This document shows positions 16,400 to 22,957 of a stretch of DNA of 64,000 bases, one piece after another (the stretch's first letter is position 1; each line of letters opens with the position of its first letter). Source of the DNA: Firmicutes bacterium AM41-11 (lineage in GTDB: Bacteria > Bacillota_I > Bacilli_A > Erysipelotrichales > Erysipelotrichaceae). The notes beneath the pieces were generated by a model. The model was not told the DNA's origin. It saw only the letters and a list, made by a program, of their open reading frames with translations, and searched no databases. A program made the position numbers and the translations under genes. The stretch covers positions 132,301-196,300 of the forward strand of contig QUIQ01000003.1 of assembly GCA_003480165.1 (NCBI GenBank), given 5' to 3'.

Positions 16400-17773
16400 C
16401 TATAATGTTTTTGCCAGCGACTTCAGGAGTGCTGCCATTTCCGGATTTTGCAGAAGCTTCAGAAGAAGTTCTTTATCATCAGCGGAGCTTTCCGTTGCGG
16501 CTGGTTGAACCGGCTCAGGCGTTGCCTGTCTGCCTGAGTAGAACGCAGCTTCCATTCTTTCAGCGTTCAGTCTGCGGTCATCGTCGATGATATGAGAGTA
16601 AACATCCGCTACCATCTTGACCTGTGCATGACCGGAATCGCCTTGAACGGATTTCATATCGCCGCCGTTCAGCTTCAGCTTGTAAGTGATACTGGAATGT
16701 CGGAGACTATGGAAAACCACTTTCGGCAGTCCCTTCTCCTCAATCAGCTTATTGAAAGCACGGTTGATAACCTGCCCCTCAATCGGCTTGCCATTGGAAG
16801 AACAGAAAACCAGATTGAAGTCTACGAACTCGTCACCGAAAAGGTCTTTCAGTTCTTCGATGTCAGCCTTTCGCTGTACCAACATTTCCGCTACGGTTTT
16901 CGGTAAGAACACCTTGCGGACACTTGTTTTGGTCTTAGGAGTTTTGAGAACCAATGCGGTATGCGTACTGGCGAAGGTCGGCGGGAACTTGAACATGATG
17001 TCCTTACCGTCCAGATCTGCCATCGCTTCACGATTTACTCTCTGCAACTCCTTTTCAACGAAGATGCTTGCCTGACCAAGTTCAATACTGGTGGGGGAAA
17101 TGTCAATACAGTCCCAAGTAAGCCCCAGAAGCTCGCCCATTCGCAAGGAACAGGAGAAGGCAAGGTTAATGGCCAGACGAAGAATATCATCGTCACAGGC
17201 TTCCAGAGCCTTCTGGAGCACTTCTGCTGTCCAGATGTCCCTGGTCTTGTGTTCTTCCTTCGGCAGTGTAGCGTGCTCCACAGGGTTTCTGGTCATCAAT
17301 TCCCACTTGACCGCCTGATTGAAAGCATTTCGCAATGTCTTGTGAACCTCTCGGACAGTATGCGGAGTCAGATATTCTGTACGGGCTTTTACATACTTAG
17401 AAGAAACCGCTTTGACAGAAAGCAAATCTCGGTAATACTTGTCCATGATTCTCGGCGTGACATCCTCCAGCTTCATATCACCGATGAGGGGACGAATATA
17501 GTTTGCAATCAGGCTCTTTCTGCTTTCATAGGTAGACATCGCCCAGGTGTTCACACCATAGATTGACATATACTCATCCAAAAGATCGTTGACGGTTTTA
17601 GCAGAAGGGGGAATAAAGGTTCCGGACTCCTGCTCATATTCAACCTGCAACTTCCTTTTCTTTGCTTCAGCATTCGTTTCAAAGGTTTCCCACTTCTGAC
17701 GCTTGTTGCCGTTCTCATCGGTGTATGTATAAACCACAGAATACTTCTTTTTTCTCTTAACGATAGATGCCAT
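16400..17773 (-). CDS. int: Tyrosine recombinase (ICE integrase)
   Basis: A 457-residue integrase next to the left attachment core, expected to cut and join the CTTAGGAG core of tRNA-Arg(CCU). The N-terminus (VVYTYTDENGNKRQKWE) is an AP2-like arm-binding domain, followed by a SAM-like core-binding domain (about residues 60-170). The catalytic domain shows the first Arg in 'CSLRMGELLGLTW', the H-x-x-R box in 'HSLRHSSITYKL', and the nucleophile Tyr in 'ADVYSHIID' after 'DSGHAQVKMV'. A large insert separates the first Arg from the H-x-x-R box. A Pro/Ala/Glu-rich tail follows the Tyr. It is 4 bp from the triple-HTH gene upstream, so they form an operon. Confidence 0.92.
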   Translation of the reverse strand: MASIVKRKKKYSVVYTYTDENGNKRQKWETFETNAEAKKRKLQVEYEQESGTFIPPSAKTVNDLLDEYMSIYGVNTWAMSTYESRKSLIANYIRPLIGDMKLEDVTPRIMDKYYRDLLSVKAVSSKYVKARTEYLTPHTVREVHKTLRNAFNQAVKWELMTRNPVEHATLPKEEHKTRDIWTAEVLQKALEACDDDILRLAINLAFSCSLRMGELLGLTWDCIDISPTSIELGQASIFVEKELQRVNREAMADLDGKDIMFKFPPTFASTHTALVLKTPKTKTSVRKVFLPKTVAEMLVQRKADIEELKDLFGDEFVDFNLVFCSSNGKPIEGQVINRAFNKLIEEKGLPKVVFHSLRHSSITYKLKLNGGDMKSVQGDSGHAQVKMVADVYSHIIDDDRRLNAERMEAAFYSGRQATPEPVQPAATESSADDKELLLKLLQNPEMAALLKSLAKTL

Positions 17774-17777
17774 GTAA

Positions 17778-18401
17778 TCATCTCCTTTCCTGTCTATCTT
17801 CCGCTAACTGGTAGCGGGTCTGATTCTGATACCACTTCATAAAGCTCTCTTTTGTAGCTCGGTTATGCCTGCCCACTCGAATCAGCTCGAAGCTTCCCTT
17901 GGCGGCAATGCTGTAGATATTCTGGCGATTGGTGTCAAGCATTCTTGCAATCTCTGGCAGACCGTAGGTGGATGCCATAATATCTGCATCAAGTTCCTGA
18001 TCCTCTACCGTGCGGTAATCGGTTTGAGAAGCATACCATCTTTCAAAGCTCTCCTTGGTCACTCTGCGCTTGCCCAGGACATCGACCACATCAAAATGCC
18101 CTTTGGCAACCAGTTCGTAAGCAGTCGCTTCTTTCAGCCCAAGGCGCTGTCCAAGCTCCTCCATTGAATATGTAGTTTTCTTCAGTTCCTCACCGGGAGG
18201 GGTTCCATCGACCTTCTGGTATTTGAACTGATTGGCATACCATTCTTCAAAGCTGTCGATCATCACCCTCATGGTGTTGCCGACAAGAATGGTTTTGAAG
18301 TAATTCTTCTTAATGAGCCAGTATGACTCCGTTTTTCCAAGACCAAGCATCCTGCCCATTTCCGGAACAGACATACTCGTGCGTTTTCTCATTTCCGCCA
18401 T
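17778..18401 (-). CDS. DNA-binding protein with three tandem excisionase-type HTH domains
   Basis: A 207-residue protein built from three similar modules of about 65 residues. Each has a winged-HTH/MerR-like core followed by an 'SFE(E/R)WY.(N/S)Q' signature: about residues 10-60 (SFEEWYANQ), 76-125 (SFERWYASQ) and 140-200 (SFMKWYQNQ). Single-domain relatives act as excisionases or control the direction of integrase action. Three linked domains could bind repeated arm sites at the element ends. The gene lies directly upstream of int in the same operon, supporting a recombination-directionality role; that role is inference. Confidence 0.75.
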   Translation of the reverse strand: MAEMRKRTSMSVPEMGRMLGLGKTESYWLIKKNYFKTILVGNTMRVMIDSFEEWYANQFKYQKVDGTPPGEELKKTTYSMEELGQRLGLKEATAYELVAKGHFDVVDVLGKRRVTKESFERWYASQTDYRTVEDQELDADIMASTYGLPEIARMLDTNRQNIYSIAAKGSFELIRVGRHNRATKESFMKWYQNQTRYQLAEDRQERR

Positions 18402-18518
18402 CGTACAACCTCCTATGTAAAAAATGTAGCCATGTGTTTCTTGTCATGGCTACATTTTATCGAACTCTCAATATGTTTTGAAGTTTGTCGCCGGGTTGTA
18501 CGACACCCTTGACAAATC

Positions 18519-18755
18519 TTACATTTGATGATCCAACCACTCATCAAAACTCTTTTTGGAGATTCTGATGCTGCCGCCAATGCGGACACTATGAAAAACC
18601 TTCTTTTTCACAAGGTTGTATGCACTGGTTCTGCTGATGCCCAGAATATCCTGAATCTCATCAACCGTATAGGTTCTCTTATCAAACTGAACTGTGTTAG
18701 CAGCTATCGCTTCTTCGGTGCGCTGATTCATGGCAGCGATTCTTTCTTCAAACAT
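18519..18755 (-). CDS. Excisionase-type HTH protein
   Basis: A 78-residue protein with a single HTH_17/excisionase domain ('YTVDEIQDILGISRTSAYNL', 'SVRIGGSIRISKKSFDEWL'). It is shorter than, but related to, the modules of the next gene. It is placed between the MazF-like gene (6 bp away) and the triple-HTH gene, in the int operon. A likely Xis or a regulator of the operon. Confidence 0.78.
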   Translation of the reverse strand: MFEERIAAMNQRTEEAIAANTVQFDKRTYTVDEIQDILGISRTSAYNLVKKKVFHSVRIGGSIRISKKSFDEWLDHQM

Positions 18756-18761
18756 TTATGT

Positions 18762-19169
18762 TCACTCCTTCGTTTTCTTTGCTTTATGTTTTGTGGAACG
18801 CTTTTTCAGCTGCTCCATTGCCAGGCTGACGGATAAGGCTTTCTCAATCGCTACCATTTCACGGGGCGTTACCTTACCTAAGTAATTATCAATCCTGCTC
18901 TTATCAATGGTGCGAATCTGTTCCAGCTGAACAACGGACGCTTCTTTGAATGCAGGATTGTCGTAAATAACAAAGTGCGTCGGCATATTCGCTTTCTTAT
19001 GGATTCTGGTGGTGACCGTTGCCACAATCAATGTGGGAGCGTGTTTATTACCGGTATCGTTCTGAATGACGATAACCGGACGGATGCCGCCTTGTTCCGA
19101 CCCAACTACCGGGTCCAGATTGGCGCAATAAATATCACCACGGCAATATACCCAATTTTCTTTCATCAT
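18762..19169 (-). CDS. MazF/PemK-family protein
   Basis: A 135-residue protein with the PemK/MazF fold signature: 'RGDIYCANLDPVVGSEQGG' then 'RPVIVIQND', 'TLIVATVTT', and 'EQIRTIDKSRIDNYLGKV'. Family members are sequence-specific endoribonucleases of toxin-antitoxin pairs. Basic residues crowd the C-terminus (KKRSTKHKAKKTK). No classical MazE-like antitoxin gene is adjacent; the downstream excisionase-type protein or another DNA-binding protein might serve. In Tn1549-type elements such a gene often sits here. It could stabilise the ICE, or have lost toxicity. Confidence 0.8.
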   Translation of the reverse strand: MMKENWVYCRGDIYCANLDPVVGSEQGGIRPVIVIQNDTGNKHAPTLIVATVTTRIHKKANMPTHFVIYDNPAFKEASVVQLEQIRTIDKSRIDNYLGKVTPREMVAIEKALSVSLAMEQLKKRSTKHKAKKTKE

Positions 19170-19683
19170 TTGCCATGACCTCCTTTCGTTGGGTATGTAA
19201 TAACTGACTGCCTGAAATGAATCAGGCAGTCAGTCCAAAAGTCTATGTGTCCCATATTTGCCACGCACCCCTGAGAAAGAGGGCTTACGCCCTCAGGGAA
19301 TCACCGAACGACTGATTGCGAATCAGTTCCATAGGAATCTAACCTCTGCCGGGTTCTCCGCCAGCTCCGTAGAGAAGTATCTTTAATCCTGTTGCTTTCA
19401 TGGCCGTATTGGGAGCAACCCAATATTTACAAGCCAGTATTGATCGCTGGCATCGGGAGAGAGACAACTGCTTAATTTATAGAAGAAAGTCGTTCTGTTT
19501 CTCTGTCCGATACGTCACGGCGTACCGCTGATGTGGCTGATGCTCTCGCACCGGCAACAGGAACGTATTCGATGACTGTGTATTCAGTTTTCAAGGATCA
19601 AGCAGCCGATTTTCTTTGGCTGTATCTAAATTGTACCTGTTCCTCATGCAAGTTTTTATTGCCTCGTAGGTATAGTTTTGAGG
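19170..19683. other. Structured leader region upstream of the mazF-like gene
   Basis: This 514-bp region has no large gene but several strong hairpins: GACTGCCTGA/TCAGGCAGTC (about 19208-19232) and CCTGAG..AGGGC with GCCCTCAGG (about 19270-19297). On the minus strand there are tiny frames, including MKATGLKILLYGAGGEPGRG (stop near 19336) and MELIRNQSFGDSLRA with AGAGG upstream. It looks like a 5' leader or a set of leader peptides; the function is unknown. Confidence 0.4.
19472..19594 (-). CDS. Possible 40-residue small protein
   Basis: A TTG-initiated frame (19594 to stop 19472) encodes KTEYTVIEYVPVAGARAS followed by a charged tail. Composition is protein-like, but no clear ribosome-binding site is visible. 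It might be a remnant of a larger gene or an unrecognised leader peptide. Confidence 0.3.
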   Translation of the reverse strand: MKTEYTVIEYVPVAGARASATSAVRRDVSDRETERLSSIN

Positions 19684-19899
19684 TTATTCACGACCTAAAA
19701 ATATGTAATCAAGGGTTGTATCAAAGCGCACGACCAATTCGATTGCCAAATCAATAGAGATGCCTCTGTTGCCGGTTTCAATTCGTGCAATGGTGTTTGC
19801 GGCAACGCCCAACTGCTCCGCAAGCTGTTCCTGTGTAAGCCCATGTTTCTTTCTCAATGCTTTAATTCTTTTTCCGCTTTCAACCAAGTCGTAATACAT
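19684..19899 (-). CDS. XRE-family HTH regulator
   Basis: A 71-residue protein consisting almost entirely of a lambda-repressor-like HTH ('RIKALRKKHGLTQEQLAEQL', 'GVAANTIARIETGNRGI'). The start at 19899 has GGAGGAACGAAA upstream; the longer frame to 19989 lacks this. A terminator directly upstream (20012-20046) separates it from the next gene, so it has its own promoter or depends on read-through. A probable repressor of the int-side operon. Confidence 0.78.
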   Translation of the reverse strand: MYYDLVESGKRIKALRKKHGLTQEQLAEQLGVAANTIARIETGNRGISIDLAIELVVRFDTTLDYIFLGRE

Positions 19900-20011
19900 T
19901 TTCGTTCCTCCGTGTTTTTGAATTTGTGAAGTTGCAAAATCAAAAACGGAGGGAGGAGATCGTGACTGGTTCTCAATGCCCTTTGCCATCTGCCTGTCCT
20001 CCTTGCAGGCA

Positions 20012-20046
20012 TAAAAAAAGAGCCGGAGTACATTACTCCAAGCTCT
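20012..20046 (-). terminator. Terminator containing the GGAGTACATTACTCC palindrome
   Basis: The stem AGAGC/GCTCT encloses a 15-base palindrome (20025-20039) and is followed by seven T on the minus strand. The palindrome shares 15 bases (TGGAGTAATGTACTC on the minus strand) with the 25-bp inverted repeats of the invertible segment at 22.9-24.3 kb. Confidence 0.75.
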
Positions 20047-20089
20047 CGTTCATGCCTTTGTGTTAAAATGAAGGAAGATAGGCTGGTAT

Positions 20090-20124
20090 AAAAAAAGCCC
20101 CGTACCCATTACAGGCACGAGGCG
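20090..20124 (-). terminator. Terminator downstream of the sigma/ArpU-like gene
   Basis: The minus strand reads a stem GCCTCGTGCC / GGTACGGGGC followed by seven T. It lies about 130 bp after the stop codon of the 20251-20814 gene. The intervening 20125-20250 stretch holds no convincing gene. Confidence 0.75.
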
Positions 20125-20250
20125 TAACTCTCTCTATTCAATTTTATGCCGCTATCTCCCAGCATAGCCATTCTAACACTGGACAAGTCGGACTTTCAGT
20201 ATGGAAACCGTCGTATTTTCATCGGATTTTAGTCGGACTAAAATCCTGTC

Positions 20251-20814
20251 TTAGCACTCACAATAACACAATGCTTCTTCCTCCCTGGCACTTTCCAGGA
20301 AATCTTTCAATTTAGGAATGGCTGTTCCCCAAAGTGACAGACCAAATAACAGTATCGCTTCTTTCTTTCGGTCATAATAGCTGCTGCGTTCCATATTCAG
20401 AACCTCCAGCATTTCTGATTCTTTGTACTTGAAGCGATTGAGATATGCCTTTGAGATAATCTCACAGTACAGAGCGCCTTTATCCGGATATTCTCTGATT
20501 TTCAGCATCGCCATATCTACCAGTTCAATGATCCACTTTGTCTCGAATAAGCTTCGAATACGTTCTTCAAATCGTTCTCTCGCTTCATCCGGAGCAAAGT
20601 TCTCCAGATAAATCAATGCTCCATCTAAGCTGTCACCGTAAGTACAAATAAGGGTATCACATACATCATTCGCACGATCAATAGTAGACCAGCACACCTC
20701 TCGATATATGGATAAAATCAGCTTTGCTCTTTCATACAGAACCTTTTCGTCAATGTTCTGCATCCGGCAAAGCATTCGAATATTGCTTAATACCTGTGTA
20801 TTATATCTGCTCAT
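20251..20814 (-). CDS. Helical regulator-like protein (sigma/ArpU-like)
   Basis: A 187-residue soluble all-helical protein. The C-terminal part ('ESEMLEVLNMERSSYYDRKK') resembles the HTH of sigma-70-like or ArpU/RinA late-transcription regulators of phages, with an N-terminal helical domain rich in Asp/Glu. It ends with an unusual Cys-rich tail (CYCEC). It is divergent from the ImmR-like repressor gene across a promoter region. It may activate ICE genes, but no direct evidence is visible. Confidence 0.55.
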   Translation of the reverse strand: MSRYNTQVLSNIRMLCRMQNIDEKVLYERAKLILSIYREVCWSTIDRANDVCDTLICTYGDSLDGALIYLENFAPDEARERFEERIRSLFETKWIIELVDMAMLKIREYPDKGALYCEIISKAYLNRFKYKESEMLEVLNMERSSYYDRKKEAILLFGLSLWGTAIPKLKDFLESAREEEALCYCEC

Positions 20815-20914
20815 TCAGAATCTCCTTTCAGCCTAATCCATAAAATAAGAATTCCTTTCTAACTCCTGTCACTTGGCTAAAGGGAAACAAATACCATGGG
20901 ACAAGAATGACTAT

Positions 20915-21065
20915 AACTTCCGATATTTGATTAAAATAACAGAAGCAAAATTGGAAGTTCTTGACTTTATAAAAGTTCCGATATATAATTAAGTGGAACT
21001 AATACTTCTGTTCTGATTCTCATTATAGCATTTTCCAGAAGTTTGTCAACAAATAATCGGAAGTT
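20915..21065. promoter_or_regulatory. Divergent control region with GGAAGTT-type operators
   Basis: Copies of AACTTCCGATAT (20915-20926), AAGTTCCGATAT (20973-20984) and the inverted ATCGGAAGTT (21056-21065), plus further GGAAGTT/GGAACT matches, flank and overlap the rightward promoter. They are likely binding sites for the ImmR-like repressor encoded at 21101. The middle site lies between the -35 and -10 elements, so binding would block transcription. Confidence 0.6.
20961..20989 (+). promoter_or_regulatory. Sigma-A-type promoter for immR-immA
   Basis: TTGACT (20961-20966), 17-base spacer, TATAAT (20984-20989). It is near consensus and points to the ImmR-like gene 110 bp downstream. Confidence 0.8.
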
Positions 21066-21100
21066 ACGAATAAATATTTTTTGAAAGGAAGGACAGTACC

Positions 21101-21550
21101 ATGACATTTGGAGAAAAAATTAAAGAAGCTCGTTTGGCTATGAACCTATCTCAAACGGAGCTTGCCCAGATGACCGGCATTTCCGAAAGATCCCTTTACA
21201 CCTATGAGCAGCTCGGAACACTCCCCAGAAAAAGCAACATCAGAAAACTTGCTGAAGCGCTGCATATCTCTGTGTCCTATCTTTTGGATGAATCTGAAAC
21301 GGACAGCCAGAGCCATATAGATCAGGATATGTTTATTTTAGAGGCAAAGGAAAACTTCGGTTCAAAGGGAGCAAAAGAAGCTCAGGAAGTGCTGGGTCGT
21401 GTAAATTCTCTGTTTGCCGGTGGAGAATTGGACGAGGACGCAAAAGATGTATTCTTCCAGGCGATTATGTCAGTTTATATGGACTCTAAGAAAACAGCAC
21501 GGGAAAAGTACACTCCGAAGAAATACAGAAAGCATAAAGATAAAGAGTAA
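21101..21550 (+). CDS. ImmR-like XRE repressor
   Basis: A 149-residue protein with an N-terminal lambda-repressor-type HTH (residues 1-62: 'IKEARLAMNLSQTELAQMTG', 'ISERSLYTYEQLGTLPRKSN') and a helical C-terminal domain. AAAGGAAGGACAGTACC precedes the ATG. It is followed 51 bp later by an ImmA/IrrE metallopeptidase gene. The pair matches the ImmR/ImmA control unit known from ICEBs1 and phages: the repressor silences the element and the protease cleaves it when induced. Operator-like repeats upstream fit autoregulation. Confidence 0.85.
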   Translation: MTFGEKIKEARLAMNLSQTELAQMTGISERSLYTYEQLGTLPRKSNIRKLAEALHISVSYLLDESETDSQSHIDQDMFILEAKENFGSKGAKEAQEVLGRVNSLFAGGELDEDAKDVFFQAIMSVYMDSKKTAREKYTPKKYRKHKDKE

Positions 21551-21601
21551 AATCCTCAAGCACAGAATATGTTTTCTGTGTGCGATTCGGAGGTGAAGCA
21601 A

Positions 21602-22156
21602 ATGAAAACGGCAGAGCATATCATTGAAACTGTCGATAAGCTTGTGCGAAAATATCACACCAGAGACCCTTACGAACTATGTCAGCTGTTAGGTATCAAA
21701 ATCCACTATTACGATTTACAGAAGAAATTGAAGGGCTTCTTCTATTACCAGTCCAGACAGAAGAATATCGTGATAGATCACAATGTGAACGGCATCCTGG
21801 AACGTATCTTAGTCGCACATGAATTAGGACACGCTGTCCTGCATACAAAAATCGCCATGATGCACGGCTTTCAAGAAATGGAAGTTTTTGATGATAGATC
21901 AATCGAAGAAAATGAAGCAAACTTTTTTGCGGCGGAGCTTCTGTTAGAAGATGGGGAAGTTCTGGAATGCCTTTCGGAACACACATTTTTTGAAACGGCT
22001 AAAATGCTCTATGTACCGGCAGCATTATTAGACTACAAATTCAGCCTGCTCCACGAAAAAGGAGAGCTGGTAAATTCGATGTATATTCGTAAAGCAGATT
22101 TCCTGAAAGAAGATCTTCATGCCTACGATAACGACATTAGTTATGGCGATATATGA
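21602..22156 (+). CDS. ImmA/IrrE-family metallopeptidase (anti-repressor)
   Basis: A 184-residue protein with the zinc-protease motif HELGHAVLH (about residues 75-83) and a downstream acidic stretch ending EENEANFFAAELLL, which supplies the third metal ligand in the family. In related elements this protease cleaves the partner repressor to derepress excision and transfer genes. The start at 21602 has GGAGGTGAAGCAA upstream; the earlier ATG at 21569 lacks one. It is cotranscribed with the repressor gene and followed by a strong terminator at 22181. Confidence 0.88.
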   Translation: MKTAEHIIETVDKLVRKYHTRDPYELCQLLGIKIHYYDLQKKLKGFFYYQSRQKNIVIDHNVNGILERILVAHELGHAVLHTKIAMMHGFQEMEVFDDRSIEENEANFFAAELLLEDGEVLECLSEHTFFETAKMLYVPAALLDYKFSLLHEKGELVNSMYIRKADFLKEDLHAYDNDISYGDI

Positions 22157-22180
22157 ATATCTATTTTTATATCTTTACAG

Positions 22181-22230
22181 AAAAAGTCCACCAGTACGAT
22201 GCGCAGTGCATCATGACTGGTGGACTTTTT
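22181..22230 (+). terminator. Terminator of the immR-immA operon
   Basis: A stem AAAAAGTCCACCAGT / ACTGGTGGACTTTTT with a 20-base loop that is itself palindromic (ATGCGCAGTGCAT). The T-run is on the plus strand; the leading A-run means it may also work leftward. Confidence 0.85.
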
Positions 22231-22263
22231 GTTTCTTAAAGGATCAGTATATTGTATTGCAAC

Positions 22264-22312
22264 AAAAGAAACCCACAGCAGTTCACTCAGAACCGTCAAT
22301 GGGCTTCTTTTT
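22264..22312 (-). terminator. Terminator of the leftward XRE gene
   Basis: On the minus strand, a stem AGAAGCCCA / TGGGTTTCT around a 30-base loop is followed by a T-rich tract. It lies 8 bp beyond the stop of the XRE gene at 22320, converging with the immR-immA terminator. Confidence 0.6.
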
Positions 22313-22319
22313 CATTATA

Positions 22320-22682
22320 TCAATCAAGCTCCGCTTTTTTTATCATCTCTTGCTGGTCAATCAAGACATCAATCATCTTTCCTACGGTTATCAATGTTGT
22401 TACATTACACTTTTTCAGTTTTGCAGCAATCTCATCATCGATGATGCTGTCGCATTTTGCATATGGGGTATCCAGCAAAAAATAGTCAAAGTTCTTTTCC
22501 AAGACGAATGCCAGTTTTAGAAGCATTGCCAAAGAAACTTTCGTCTGTCCAACTTCAACATGGCTCATATGATTGTTCGAGCAACCAACCAACGCACCCA
22601 AGTCTGCTTGGCTGTATCCCTTCTCCTGGCGAGCAGCTTTAATGCGCTGACCGATTTTTATATAGTCAACTTCCGGTTGCAT
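22320..22682 (-). CDS. XRE-family HTH regulator at the left edge of the resistance island
   Basis: A 120-residue protein with a lambda-repressor-type HTH in the first 70 residues ('IGQRIKAARQEKGYSQADLG', 'GCSNNHMSHVEVGQTKVSLA') and a short helical tail. The start at 22682 is chosen because GGAGGTGATTGAA precedes that ATG. An 18-bp perfect palindrome (22766-22783) lies about 85 bp upstream and is a likely operator. It borders the invertible segment carrying the second recombinase, and its transcription could change when that segment flips, although a terminator lies between. Confidence 0.78.
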   Translation of the reverse strand: MQPEVDYIKIGQRIKAARQEKGYSQADLGALVGCSNNHMSHVEVGQTKVSLAMLLKLAFVLEKNFDYFLLDTPYAKCDSIIDDEIAAKLKKCNVTTLITVGKMIDVLIDQQEMIKKAELD

Positions 22683-22765
22683 TTCAATCACCTCCATGCT
22701 GTGTATGATTCTGCTATACATTATAAAATGTACCAAAAATCTCAACAACCAACATTGGGTGCAAG

Positions 22766-22783
22766 TTGCATTTATAAATGCAA
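22766..22783. promoter_or_regulatory. 18-bp palindromic operator candidate
   Basis: TTGCATTTATAAATGCAA is a perfect palindrome upstream of the XRE gene, with a partial second copy (TTGCATTAAATG) at about 22807. It is typical of a dimeric HTH repressor site. Confidence 0.6.
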
Positions 22784-22825
22784 TATGATAAAATTTTATA
22801 GGCAGATTGCATTAAATGATAGAAT

Positions 22826-22870
22826 GAAAAGAACCCCAAGACGACAATATGAGCTATCTTGAGGTTCTTT
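22826..22870 (-). terminator. Leftward terminator between the invertible segment and the XRE gene
   Basis: On the minus strand, a stem AGAACCTCAAGA / TCTTGGGGTTCT is followed by a short T-tract. It would stop leftward transcripts leaving the invertible segment. Confidence 0.65.
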
Positions 22871-22881
22871 AAAATAAAAAA

Positions 22882-22906
22882 TTCGTAGAGTACATTACTC
22901 CACGAA
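22882..22906 (+). repeat. Left 25-bp inverted repeat (IR-L) of the invertible segment
   Basis: Begins TTCGTAGAGTAC and ends TTACTCCACGAA. Its reverse complement is identical, base for base, to 24269-24293. Each repeat is itself nearly palindromic, with 11-base half-sites around a 3-base centre, as expected for a tyrosine-recombinase core. As a hairpin followed by a T-rich tract on the minus strand it also resembles a terminator for the recombinase gene. Confidence 0.95.
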
Positions 22907-22956
22907 AAAACACCGCCAAACACTGAAAACTCAGCATTATTTGACGGTGTTGACAA
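22882..22956 (-). pseudogene. N-terminal 25 codons of the HTH gene, detached by inversion
   Basis: A TTG at 22956, one base after the recombinase stop codon, opens a frame reading MSTPSNNAEFSVFGGVFS then WSNVLYE, which ends at the left edge of IR-L. In the present orientation it runs on into unrelated sequence. If the segment 22882-24293 is inverted, the frame continues without a break into the start-less HTH frame at 24294 (RVYPGGDLLIQFVG...). The joined protein would have 147 residues. I infer this is the true N-terminus of that gene. Start by translational coupling (TAA-A-TTG) is likely; a GTG ten codons further is an alternative. Confidence 0.8.
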
Positions 22957-22957
22957 T

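Noticed and set aside
19533-19757. 74-residue frame on the plus strand
   Set aside because: Antisense to the leader region and the XRE gene; no ribosome-binding site.
22714-22881. Tail of the 80-residue minus-strand frame beyond the left inverted repeat
   Set aside because: After the repeat the sequence (FFILKNLKIAH...) looks like translated terminator and spacer; only the first 25 codons are thought to be real coding sequence.
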